Shown: in pieces, positions 1 through 7,434 of the stretch | Layout of the letters: every line of letters begins with the position of its first letter | How positions within the stretch are numbered: the first letter of the stretch is position 1 | Assembly (NCBI GenBank): GCA_900315435.1 | Contig: OMYY01000018.1 | Coordinates: 1 to 57,931 of the forward strand | DNA length: 57,931 nucleotides | From: an uncultured Spirochaetaceae bacterium | GTDB lineage: Bacteria; Spirochaetota; Spirochaetia; Sphaerochaetales; Sphaerochaetaceae | Reading direction: 5' to 3' | The notes under the pieces: generated by a model | The model's database searches: none | The model's input: the letters and a program-made list of their open reading frames with translations, nothing else | What the model was told of the DNA's origin: nothing | Translations under genes and position numbers: made by a program

Positions 1-96
1 GCCCGCCACATAGGCGAGCACCTCCTTGCGCCTCATGAGCCTCTTGAACGCCATGTCGTAGATTGTCTGGATGCGTGCAACAGCAGTAATACTCAA
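1..96 (-). CDS. Rpn-like PD-(D/E)XK nuclease, N-terminal fragment
   Basis: The reverse strand has AGGAGG eight bases before a TTG codon at 96, followed by 32 open codons that run off the left edge. The visible protein contains IYDMAFKRLMRRKEVLAYVA, which resembles the start of Rpn/transposase-like nucleases (YD..FKRLM...E.L). Those proteins act in RecA-independent recombination and are often found in many copies in spirochaetes. The catalytic core would lie outside the window, so the family call rests only on this short N-terminal pattern. Confidence 0.4.
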   Translation of the reverse strand, partial: MSITAVARIQTIYDMAFKRLMRRKEVLAYVAG

Positions 97-170
97 TAGG
101 AATACCTCCTATAAGATTACTACCGGCTTTCCGGCCACTTCCAATTGGCTCCTGTGGAAATCAGTGCGCT

Positions 171-274
171 GGATAGGGTATCCCAGCAGCACTGCAACCT
201 GCCGGCCAAATATGCGGATAAACCCCTGTCGATTGGTGGTTCTCTGTGGAAAGGTCGGTACCCTATCCGATAGG
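171..274. promoter_or_regulatory. Inverted-repeat cluster upstream of the pirin cassette
   Basis: GGATA-GGG-TATCC lies at 171-183 and CCTATC-C-GATAGG at 262-274. In addition GGATAGGGTA (171-180) is the exact reverse complement of TACCCTATCC (259-268). Two related dyads about 90 bases apart, just before the first gene of the cassette, are compatible with a repressor that binds both sites or loops. I know of no regulator to assign. Confidence 0.35.
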
Positions 275-334
275 GCTATCCCTTGGTATATTCGGGCAAC
301 TTACCATAAAGAAAATTCCACAGAGGAGCATCAT

Positions 335-1222
335 ATGCTGAGGCAAGTCGTCAATCAGACCAGAGGCCAGAAGGCAGTCGATGGAGCTGGCGTCCATCTT
401 GTCCGGGTGTTGGGGATCCGGAACACCTCCCTGTATGACCCGTTCTTGATGCTGGACGCGTTCGACAGTACCGATTCCAAGGAGTTTGAGGCTGGTTTTC
501 CGTTGCATCCCCATCGGGGAATCGAGACAGTCTCGTTCATCAGCAAGGGCCAGATGCTCCATCGTGACCATCTGGGTACCGAAGCGGTCGTCCATGATGG
601 CGAGGCCCAGTGGTTGACCGCGGGCTCGGGCGCCGAGCATGAAGAATGGCCGGGTGGTAAGCGGCTTCTTGGAACCCAGCTCTGGCTGAACCTTCCCGCA
701 AAGGATAAGATGACGGCACCTCCTGCCTACCATGGCATTAGTACCGACGAAATCCAGGAATTCCCCTTGGAGGGGGGTATTCTCCGCCTTGTCACTGGCG
801 ACTATCAGGATGCGCACGGCTGGCAGGGAAAGTATCTTCCTTTGGACTTCTACGATATCCATCTGGAGCCGAACGCCAAGGTACCGGTTCCCGTCAAGAA
901 AGGCTGGTCGGCATTCCTTTTTACCTTGCTGGGTGACGTGATGGTCGGCGATACTCTCGTGAAGGAAAAGACCGCGGCCAAGCTGGGAGATGGCGATAGC
1001 GTCGGGCTTGTTGCAGGCGCCAGCGGAGCCGAGGTCCTGCTGTACAGCTCAAAGCCCCTCGGCGAACCGGTCGCCTGGTATGGGCCGATTGTCATGAACA
1101 CCCGCCGGGAACTGGCTGACGCATTCCGCGAGCTTGACGAGGGGACCTTCATCAAGAAACAGGCTGATTACGGCGATACATCGTTGTACGGTGAAAATCG
1201 GGAGAGAAGGAGTTCTTTGTGA
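335..1222 (+). CDS. Pirin family protein
   Basis: Predicted cytoplasmic bicupin protein of 295 residues. The N-terminal cupin carries the pirin pattern: HPHRGIET, then MLHRDHLG, then GSGAEHEEWPGG, which together supply the metal-binding His and Glu residues. Pirins bind iron and some have quercetin dioxygenase activity or act as redox-sensitive cofactors; the substrate here is unknown. I start at ATG 335, eight bases after GAGGAG. The open frame continues upstream to 71 but that part is unlike pirin. Its stop overlaps the GTG of the flavodoxin gene by four bases (GTGA), so the two are probably translationally coupled. The company of flavodoxin, ferredoxin and a membrane Fe-S protein suggests a redox or iron-dependent role. 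Confidence 0.85.
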   Translation: MLRQVVNQTRGQKAVDGAGVHLVRVLGIRNTSLYDPFLMLDAFDSTDSKEFEAGFPLHPHRGIETVSFISKGQMLHRDHLGTEAVVHDGEAQWLTAGSGAEHEEWPGGKRLLGTQLWLNLPAKDKMTAPPAYHGISTDEIQEFPLEGGILRLVTGDYQDAHGWQGKYLPLDFYDIHLEPNAKVPVPVKKGWSAFLFTLLGDVMVGDTLVKEKTAAKLGDGDSVGLVAGASGAEVLLYSSKPLGEPVAWYGPIVMNTRRELADAFRELDEGTFIKKQADYGDTSLYGENRERRSSL

Positions 1223-1671
1223 AAATCGCAATCGTCTATGCTTCCACCCACCACGGGAATACCAGGCGTCTGGCCACGGCAATCGCGCGCTCGGGCCAGG
1301 TGACTTTGATTGACGCCATGCAAAATCCGGATGCTGACCTCTCCCCGTATGAGCTGATTGGATTCGCAAGCGGAATCGCTTTCGGAAAGTATTATCCGCA
1401 GCTCATGGAGTTCGCCAGGCGTCACCTTCCCGAGAACAGGAAGGTTTTTGCCCTGCATACCGCAGGCAGCCCGCGTGCCGGGTATGCCAAGGAGTTGCTT
1501 TCCTTGGTTGGCGAGCGCCACTGCGACTGTCTTGGCGTCTACCAATGCAAGGGTTTCGATACCTTTGGCCCGTTTAAGGTGCTGGGGGGCATCAACAAGC
1601 AGCATCCTTCAGAGGAAGAGATCGAGGGGGCAGTTGCCTTCTTTCACCACATCATCAAGGAATGTCAATGA
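1219..1671 (+). CDS. Flavodoxin-family protein
   Basis: A 150-residue protein with an N-terminal FMN phosphate-binding loop of the flavodoxin type (IVYASTHHGNTRRLA, residues 4-18). The rest has the length and alternating pattern expected of a single flavodoxin fold, with FALHTAGSPRAGYAKEL in the position of the second flavin loop. It would carry electrons in the cytoplasm. The GTG start overlaps the pirin stop, and its own stop lies inside the start of the ferredoxin gene, so the cassette is tightly coupled. The partner is likely the ferredoxin and the membrane Fe-S protein that follow. A small NADPH- or quinone-reductase-like role is also possible. Confidence 0.8.
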   Translation: MKIAIVYASTHHGNTRRLATAIARSGQVTLIDAMQNPDADLSPYELIGFASGIAFGKYYPQLMEFARRHLPENRKVFALHTAGSPRAGYAKELLSLVGERHCDCLGVYQCKGFDTFGPFKVLGGINKQHPSEEEIEGAVAFFHHIIKECQ

Positions 1672-1877
1672 AATCCAAACGATATGCCCTAGTAGACAGA
1701 AATCTGTGCGTGGCGTGTGGGGCCTGTACCCACGAGTGTCCGAAAGCTGCCGTTACCGTCCATAGGGGGTGCTATGCCCAGGTGGATGCGGAATCTTGCA
1801 TTGGGTGTGGCAAGTGCGCGCAGGTGTGTCCCGCCACGGCCATCGTTTTGAGACAACGGGAGGAGCGGAATGCCTAA
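1662..1877 (+). CDS. 2[4Fe-4S] ferredoxin
   Basis: A 71-residue protein with two full cluster motifs, CVACGACTHECPKA (near residues 13-26) and CIGCGKCAQVCPA (near 43-55), the classic clostridial-type ferredoxin layout. It is a soluble one-electron carrier. The gene begins inside the last codons of the flavodoxin gene and its end overlaps the start of the membrane protein by eight bases. This arrangement suggests that flavodoxin, ferredoxin and membrane protein are made in fixed ratio and exchange electrons with each other. An ATG two codons downstream could be an alternative start. Confidence 0.9.
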   Translation: MSMKSKRYALVDRNLCVACGACTHECPKAAVTVHRGCYAQVDAESCIGCGKCAQVCPATAIVLRQREERNA

Positions 1878-2451
1878 GCAACGTACGCATTGGTATGACT
1901 ATCTGTGGATGTGGTCTATCGGCTATTTCGCTTTGGGATTCTGGAATATCCTTTTTGCCTGGCTTGGCCTAATCGATTTCATCGTTCCCCTGCTGTTCGC
2001 CATATTCGCTGGCGACAAGGGGTTTTGCAACCGCTATTGCGGGAGAGGCCAGCTGTTTACCGTCATCGGCAAGCGGGGAAAGTGTTCCCGAGGCATGGCC
2101 ACGCCCCGTTGGCTTGCGTCCAAATGGTTCCGTTACGGATTCCTGGCCTTCTTCCTGACCATGTTCGGCAACATGCTCTTCCAGACTTGGCTGGTGGCCA
2201 GCGGGGCAGCTTCCCTGAAAGAGGCGATCAAGCTTTTCTGGACCATCAAGGTACCTTTCGGCTGGGCCTACACCCCCGGTCTTGTGCCCGATTGGGTCGC
2301 GAAGTTCAGTTTTGGCTTTTACAGCTTGATGTTGACTTCCGCATTGATCGGCTTGATCGTGATGGCGCTCTACAAGCCACGGAGCTGGTGTTGTTTCTGC
2401 CCGATGGGGACGATGACGCAAACCATCTGCAAGCTTAAAGCGCGCGAATAG
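1870..2451 (+). CDS. Membrane 4Fe-4S protein, NapH/Fer4_5 type
   Basis: A 193-residue integral membrane protein with about four hydrophobic segments (residues 15-45, 92-115, 150-172 and a short one before the C-terminus). Cysteine clusters follow two of them: GFCNRYCGRGQLF with GKCSRG, and SWCCFCPMGTMTQTIC. This repeated C..CP.G pattern is that of the Fer4_5 domain in NapH, NosR and related quinol or electron-transfer proteins. It could pass electrons between the membrane and the flavodoxin or ferredoxin encoded just upstream. No other electron-transfer complex subunit is encoded nearby, so the cassette is small and self-contained. Confidence 0.75.
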   Translation: MPKQRTHWYDYLWMWSIGYFALGFWNILFAWLGLIDFIVPLLFAIFAGDKGFCNRYCGRGQLFTVIGKRGKCSRGMATPRWLASKWFRYGFLAFFLTMFGNMLFQTWLVASGAASLKEAIKLFWTIKVPFGWAYTPGLVPDWVAKFSFGFYSLMLTSALIGLIVMALYKPRSWCCFCPMGTMTQTICKLKARE

Positions 2452-2521
2452 GGGGCTGTCCGTTGGTGCCGCGTGCCTGGGTGAAACCATAATAGTGTGT
2501 AAATTGAACAACTATGCTACC

Positions 2522-3394
2522 ATGGGGCACATGAGAATATGCAAGATCTTGCAGACCAGGAAGAAGGGATTCCTTTTCGTTATGCTCGTGGCGTTCAGCC
2601 TTGTGTCGTGTGGTGGCGATTCCCGCCACCCGAGCACGGAGGAGCTGTATGAGGACGAGATCAACGCCACGGTTTCCCTGCCAGCCTATCAGGTGACCGG
2701 TACGTCGTCGTCTCCTGTCACCGACAGTCCCCTCTGGAGTGTGGTGAGCCTGTTGCAGGAACCTCCTCCTTTTCCGACTACCACTACGACCGTGAGGGAG
2801 GAAACCTACCGCTCTGCGGTCTTCGCTTCGGAACTGGATTCTTTGTTTTCTGGTACGGTGACGCTTTCCGGGTCGTTCTCCGGGAAAACCTATGTCAACC
2901 ACCGCAGCATGAAGTCCGACGAATCTCGCGCAGAGCGCTCGGATGACTTTTCCTGCCTGATCCGCGGGAAGGAAGGGTTTCAGGAGCTGGATGGGAGGTG
3001 CACCTTGCGGATGGGGATGCAAGGGATTGTGGAGTTCGATGGGACGCCCATCGTGTCTGAAATCAAAGAGGATGACTGGGATAGCCTTTCTCTGAGGGAG
3101 CGACGGTTCCTCGTTGTGGCCGAAGCCCTCTACGGCAACTTGGAAGGGGGATCGAGAAGCGGGTTCCAGGTGATCAAAGATACCATAGACGGGGAACCGC
3201 TGGCTTCCGGTATGGTGGTGGGAGTCTCGTATCGTCTTCTATCCTGGGATGGGAACCGGGAGAGGGAGCGTAGCATCATCGCAGTCAACTACACCGAGGA
3301 AGAGCGGAGCCATGATATCCTTATCGATCGGTCTGGAATTGACGGGGCGACTGTTGTTTCCTATGTCATCGACCACGTGAAGTACCGGGAGTGA
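2522..3394 (+). CDS. Predicted lipoprotein of unknown function
   Basis: About 290 residues with a Lys/Arg-rich start, a hydrophobic stretch and a lipobox ending LVSC, so it is probably a lipid-anchored envelope protein. The mature part is rich in Ser, Thr and charged residues; I recognise no domain. Three in-frame starts are possible (GTG 2495, ATG 2522, ATG 2531), none with a convincing ribosome site, so the choice is arbitrary. It lies 70 bases after the redox cassette and could be read through from it. The gene is followed by an inverted repeat and then the insertion sequence. Confidence 0.6.
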   Translation: MGHMRICKILQTRKKGFLFVMLVAFSLVSCGGDSRHPSTEELYEDEINATVSLPAYQVTGTSSSPVTDSPLWSVVSLLQEPPPFPTTTTTVREETYRSAVFASELDSLFSGTVTLSGSFSGKTYVNHRSMKSDESRAERSDDFSCLIRGKEGFQELDGRCTLRMGMQGIVEFDGTPIVSEIKEDDWDSLSLRERRFLVVAEALYGNLEGGSRSGFQVIKDTIDGEPLASGMVVGVSYRLLSWDGNRERERSIIAVNYTEEERSHDILIDRSGIDGATVVSYVIDHVKYRE

Positions 3395-3407
3395 TGGGTT
3401 CGCGCAT

Positions 3408-3505
3408 CATGCAACACCAGGCATAATAACGTTGCATGAATGTTGCGTTGTCATGGATTCTTTCTACAAATTTTCGAAAAAGGTATTGAAGTTATAGTAA
3501 CTATA
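3408..3505. promoter_or_regulatory. Dyads between lipoprotein gene and insertion sequence
   Basis: CATGCAAC (3408-3415) and GTTGCATG (3431-3438) form a perfect 8-base inverted repeat 14 bases after the lipoprotein stop. It may end or stabilise that transcript, although no T-tract follows. A second dyad, TATAGT-A-ACTATA, lies at 3493-3505. The stretch is A+T-rich compared with the flanking genes. I see no gene in it. Confidence 0.35.
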
Positions 3506-3536
3506 GGTTCTACGATGCAACAAAAGCAACCGTGAG

Positions 3537-4943
3537 TGTGAACCGTCAGTGATTATTGGGTTTTTCCCTTGCTGAAACAACAGTCATCTGTCCTTCTGGT
3601 ATCTGGAGGATTTCCATGAGGAAGCACAAGGACAGATTGCAGAGAATAAGGGTCGTGGATGCGATACTCAACGGGTATAGGAGCTTTGCCTCCGGGGCAA
3701 GGATCCTGGGTCTCTGCGAGCAGCAGATGCGCAACATCGTTGCCAAGGCAGCCAGGGACGGCATCGACTCGGTTGCCGTTGACGGCAGGGAGAACAACCG
3801 CTCCAGCCGAAGCATTCCCGATAGCACCAGAGAGAAGATAGCCAGCCTCTACAGGGACAAATACACCGATTTCAACTTTGCCCACTTCTCATCGATGCTC
3901 AGGGACATTGAGCACATCGGCATCTCGGACAGCTCGGTCGGACGGATACTCAGGGAAGCCGGATTCAGGGTTCCCAAGGCGAGACGGCGAGCAGCAGTCC
4001 ATTCCAGAAGGGAGCCGAGGGCACATGCCGGAGAGCTCGGCCAGGCGGATGCATCCAAGCACGACTGGTTCCAGGAAGGCATTGATCCGGACACCGGCAA
4101 TCCATCCTACCATCATCTCTACGGCATCATGGATGATGCGACAGGCAGGGTCTTCGCGCTCTGGATGGAGAAGGAGGAAACCACCAGCGGCTACGGGAAT
4201 CTCATGCGCCTCGCCAACGACAGTACAGGGCTTTACCAGTCAATCTATGTGGATCGCAGGGGAACCTTCAGGGCAAACAATGCCAGAAGGACATCGAAGG
4301 ATCCTGTAGCAGAGGACTTCTCCGGCACCGCTGTGGCAGAGACCCAGTTCTCCCGTTCGATGAAAGACCTGGATATTGACATCGTCTTCGCTTGCAGCGG
4401 CCCCGCCAAGGGCAGAATCGAGAGATTGTGGCTGACGCTTCAGGACAGGCTCGTGAAGGAATTCGCCCTCAACGGAATCAAGGATGAGACCGCCGCAAAC
4501 GCATTCTTTCCTGCCTTCCTGAAGAGGTTCAACCACGAGTTCCGGAGAAAGGCATCGGATCCGGAACCTTTCTGGAAGGGCAGGATCCGAAAGGACATCC
4601 TGGACATGGAGTTCTGTCCTCACTTCAAGGCTGTCGTCAGCAAAAGCGGGAGCGTCGCTTTCCGTGGCGGTTATCTGGTCCTGCCCAAGGGATTCCAGAG
4701 GCCGTCTTCTGAAGGACTATTTCTCCTCTTCTGTGGAGATTGTCGTGAGGCCGGATGACGACATCCTCATGAGACTTCCCGACGGAAAAGTTGTCAGGCC
4801 AAAGATCCTATCCAAACGTCCGAAACCGCATTGACTCCCTATCCTTGGAACCGAATTGGGAAACCTCAAGTTTTCATTGACGGATTCCGGACCCAAATAA
4901 TCATTGACGGCTTATTGACCCCAAATTTCATTGACGGCTCACA
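3537..4943 (+). mobile_element. Insertion sequence, ISNCY-like, about 1.4 kb
   Basis: The left end TGTGAACCGTCA (3537-3548) and the right end TGACGGCTCACA (4932-4943) are imperfect inverted repeats (11 of 12). The homology continues inward: CCGTCAGTGATTATTGGG on the left matches the reverse complement of CCCAAATAATCATTGACGG on the right. The right end has three copies of TCATTGACGG at 4874, 4901 and 4928, exactly 27 bases apart. The element encodes one transposase, now frameshifted. The right end sits inside the 3' end of the pectinesterase gene. I could not find a clean target-site duplication. Confidence 0.75.
3616..4834 (+). pseudogene. ISNCY-family transposase, frameshifted near its C-terminus
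   Basis: The reading frame starts at ATG 3616, six bases after GGAGGA. It has an N-terminal helix-turn-helix region (residues about 5-50) and a DDE-type core with QADASKHDWF, HHLYGIMDDATGRVFALW and GPAKGRIERLWLTLQDRLV. This is the pattern of the large ISNCY transposases. The frame then ends early at 4758. The +1 frame from about 4703 continues with RLLKDYFSSSVEIVVRPDDD and stops at 4834, giving the usual C-terminal domain. One extra base near 4690-4703, or programmed frameshifting, would explain this. A plain inactivating mutation or base error is the simplest reading. Confidence 0.75.
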
Positions 4944-5843
4944 CGCCTTCGCCTGTGCCTGGGTGAGTGTACATGCCCTCCGGTTTCTCGTGATTGGACA
5001 GGGCGCTGCCACGTCGTACTCGGCAAAGGTGAAGGGATCGTCCTGTCCGTGCCAGAGCGAATACCCGTCAGGGTGGATGTGCGACCCATAGCGGCAATGG
5101 ATGAAGGTGGCTTTGCCTTTCGGCCTCCAGGGCCGCATCAGGTAGACCGAGCCGTCCGGGGTGTCATGGCTGGTGAACACGCAGTGGTCGAAGACCAGTC
5201 CCCGGTCCTTCCGCCAGCCTGACGGGGCGGTGACATAGCCTCCGCCGTTGGAAATGACCATGCAGTGTTCGAACAGCGCATCTCCTCCACCGAAGATATA
5301 ATCGACATTTCCCTCGATCGTGCAGTCCTTGGCCAGTGTGGTCGTCATGTTCCGTGGAGTGGGCATGCGGGGCCCGTAGAAACCGTCCGGTTCCCTCGGT
5401 TCGGGAGGCAACGGAGCTAAAAACAGGGTGTCCTGATGGGCGGAGAGCGTCACATGCTCGAGCTCGGCCTCCCGCACATCGACATACAGCGCGACCGCCT
5501 GTCCGATGGTCGCCCCGTATCCCGCGTCGTTGACGATGGACAGCCGGCTGAGGCATAGTTTCTCGCCGGAGAAGAAGGCTGTGGCGGAACGGAACGTTCC
5601 CCGTTTGCGGCCTTCCGCCAGCATGGTCTTGCCTGCGTCGCCGTAGATGATGGTGGTCTTGCCCTCTCCTGCGCCTATCAAGGTGATGTCATGCTTGTCG
5701 GAAAAAAGCTTTTCCCAATAGATTCCCGGCTGGATCCTGATGACCGCCCTCGTGGCATAGGGAACCGCATCAAGGGCCTGTTGGATGGTCGTGTAGTCCC
5801 ATTCCAGCCCATTGCCTACCGTAATTGTCATCGTATTGTCCAT
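4866..5843 (-). CDS. Cytoplasmic pectinesterase, 3' end replaced by IS sequence
   Basis: Removes methyl esters from galacturonan fragments. The 325-residue product has all pectinesterase motifs: GQAVALY, HQDTLF, VDYIFGGG with the catalytic Asp, and RPWRP. There is no signal peptide, so it should act in the cytoplasm on imported oligomers. The start at 5843 follows GGAAG by a normal spacing. A second, intact paralogue lies at 16738. Its C-terminus (LTEKQVMALIGSFKV) aligns with LTQAQAKA here, after which the reading enters the insertion sequence and adds about 25 foreign residues containing PSM three times at nine-residue spacing. Only about seven native residues are lost, so the enzyme may still work. 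Confidence 0.85.
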   Translation of the reverse strand: MDNTMTITVGNGLEWDYTTIQQALDAVPYATRAVIRIQPGIYWEKLFSDKHDITLIGAGEGKTTIIYGDAGKTMLAEGRKRGTFRSATAFFSGEKLCLSRLSIVNDAGYGATIGQAVALYVDVREAELEHVTLSAHQDTLFLAPLPPEPREPDGFYGPRMPTPRNMTTTLAKDCTIEGNVDYIFGGGDALFEHCMVISNGGGYVTAPSGWRKDRGLVFDHCVFTSHDTPDGSVYLMRPWRPKGKATFIHCRYGSHIHPDGYSLWHGQDDPFTFAEYDVAAPCPITRNRRACTLTQAQAKACEPSMKFGVNKPSMIIWVRNPSMKT

Positions 5844-6123
5844 GGCGTTCTTCCAACCGACATGCAAACTGTCATTTCCAAAATGACCGGAAATAGCAGG
5901 TCGAGTCGAACCTTCGAATGATAAAACTACGGGAAAAAGCAAGTATGAAAGCGAAATAAAGGTATCTGCAGGACATGCATCCGCACAAAAATATAAGTCA
6001 TTGCCAACGAGCATACACAGTAAGGACAAATGCAACCGGGAACCTTGGCGAGAACGATGACGTTTCACGGTTGGAAAGGAAGACGGTATCCAAAGAGACA
6101 CTTCAGATAAATTGTTACAGTAT

Positions 6124-6145
6124 TGCGAAATTTGTTTATTTCGCA
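6124..6145. promoter_or_regulatory. Operator-like dyad TGCGAAAT-N6-ATTTCGCA
   Basis: A perfect 8-base inverted repeat with a 6-base spacer, centred about 35 bases upstream of the putative -35 box of the importer. The 22-base footprint is typical of a dimeric transcription factor. Because the genes behind it encode an iron-type importer, a metal-responsive activator or repressor is a fair guess, but the sequence does not match a Fur box that I know. Confidence 0.45.
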
Positions 6146-6166
6146 TCGATTTTTTTCTTTCTTTTG

Positions 6167-6194
6167 TTGCGGACAACCAAAAACGGCATATACA
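6167..6194 (+). promoter_or_regulatory. Sigma-70-type promoter for the iron-type ABC importer
   Basis: TTGCGG at 6167-6172, a 16-base spacer and TATACA at 6189-6194. It lies about 30 bases before the ATG of the binding-protein gene, which has the ribosome site GAGGAGG. Confidence 0.5.
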
Positions 6195-6224
6195 ATGGGG
6201 AAAGAAAACCTGAGGAGGTTTCAC

Positions 6225-7352
6225 ATGAAAAAAGTACTTGTTGTGTTGAGCGCTTTGCTGGCTTGTGGCGCGCTGTTCGCCCAGGGTCAGAAAGAATCCA
6301 CCGCCACCACGCCGGCTCCCGCTGGGGTTCCCGGGTATGATGACGCACTTGTCTCCGCCGCCAAGGCCGAGGGCGAGCTGGTCGTGTATGGCTCCTGCGA
6401 GGAAGAATACCTGAACGCGGCTTGCGACAACTTCGAGAAGCTGTTCGGCATCAAGGTCAGCCGCCAGCGCCTTTCCACCGGCGAGGTCCAGGCGAAGATC
6501 GAGGAAGAGAAGGGCAATCCTTCTGCCGATGTCTTCTTTGGCGGTACCACCGATCCGTACAACATCCTGGCGAGCGAGGGTCTGCTGGAGCGCTACGACG
6601 CCAAGAACGCTTCCCATATCACCAAGCCGGTCTATAAGCAGAAGGACAACCTGTGGTATGGTATCTACACGGGTATTCTTGGTTTCATGTACAACAAGGA
6701 CGAGCTTGCCAGACGCAACCTCGAGCCCCCAAAAGATTGGGCTGACCTGACCGACCCGAAGTACAAAGGCCTGATCTGGATGTCCAACTACAACACTGCC
6801 GGTACGGCCAAGCTGATCCTGAACACCGTCATCCAGAAGTACGGCCATGACGAAGGCATCAAGTACCTGGTCGCCTTGGACAAGAACATCGAGGTCTACA
6901 CCAAGAGCGGTTCCGGCCCCTCCAAGAACGTCGGTATCGGCGAGTGCACGATCGGTATCGGATTCCTCCACGACGGTATCTACCAGATCGTGGACAACGG
7001 CTATGCCAACATCGGACTGGTCATTCCTTCCTCCGGCACGTCCTGCGAGATTGGAGCGACCGCCATGTTCAAAGGCGCCAAGCATTCCAACGCCGCCAAG
7101 CTGTGGCTTGAGTACGCGCTGTCTCCGGACTGCGTGAACCAGGCGAAGAACTATGGTTCCTACCAGTTCCTGGTCATCGACAATGCCGAGCAGCCCAAAC
7201 AGGCTACCGAGTTCGGTCTTGATCCCAACAACGTCATGAATTACGACTTTGACGACGCGACCAAGAATACCAAGCAGTACATCAGCGACATCATGAACGC
7301 ATTGGCGAACTCTGGTGCCGACCTGAACGAAGGCCGCTTGCAGGTCAAATAA
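6225..7352 (+). CDS. ABC importer substrate-binding protein, iron(III) type
   Basis: A 375-residue secreted binding protein. The N-terminus is a signal peptide (MKKVLVVLSALLACGALFAQ), perhaps lipid-anchored at the internal Cys. The body follows the FbpA/FutA-like family, with ELVVYGSCEEEY near residue 50, DVFFGGTTDPYNILASEGLL near 105 and LGFMYNKDELARR near 155. Members bind ferric iron, but relatives bind thiamine or phosphonates, so the ligand is not certain. The ATG at 6225 follows GAGGAGG. A strong hairpin lies between this gene and the permease, as expected where the binding protein is made in excess. Confidence 0.85.
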   Translation: MKKVLVVLSALLACGALFAQGQKESTATTPAPAGVPGYDDALVSAAKAEGELVVYGSCEEEYLNAACDNFEKLFGIKVSRQRLSTGEVQAKIEEEKGNPSADVFFGGTTDPYNILASEGLLERYDAKNASHITKPVYKQKDNLWYGIYTGILGFMYNKDELARRNLEPPKDWADLTDPKYKGLIWMSNYNTAGTAKLILNTVIQKYGHDEGIKYLVALDKNIEVYTKSGSGPSKNVGIGECTIGIGFLHDGIYQIVDNGYANIGLVIPSSGTSCEIGATAMFKGAKHSNAAKLWLEYALSPDCVNQAKNYGSYQFLVIDNAEQPKQATEFGLDPNNVMNYDFDDATKNTKQYISDIMNALANSGADLNEGRLQVK

Positions 7353-7366
7353 CAAGGTTCCACGCT

Positions 7367-7399
7367 GGAAGAGGATGGTAGGGGACACCATCCTCTTCC
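7367..7399 (+). terminator. Intra-operon hairpin after the binding-protein gene
   Basis: A perfect 13-base stem (GGAAGAGGATGGT and its complement) with a 7-base loop, between the stop at 7352 and the permease start at 7435. No T-tract follows, so it more likely protects the upstream mRNA end or lowers read-through than ends transcription completely. Confidence 0.7.
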
Positions 7400-7434
7400 A
7401 CGTGCTGTATGCATACTCGTTACGAGGAGTTCTC

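Larger units (their letters stand above)
5844..6224. other. Divergent intergenic region, 381 bases
   Basis: This stretch separates the pectinesterase and the iron-type importer, which point away from each other, so it must hold both promoters. The right half contains the dyad and promoter listed separately. I see no gene or RNA in it. Confidence 0.6.

Noticed and set aside
3537-4943. Long target-site duplication of the first insertion sequence
   Set aside because: The flanks share only GTGAGTGT at different distances; no aligned direct repeat was found.
5895-5925. tRNA T-arm-like sequence around GGTTCGACTC on the reverse strand
   Set aside because: The stem is only four pairs and no anticodon arm or acceptor stem matches around it.
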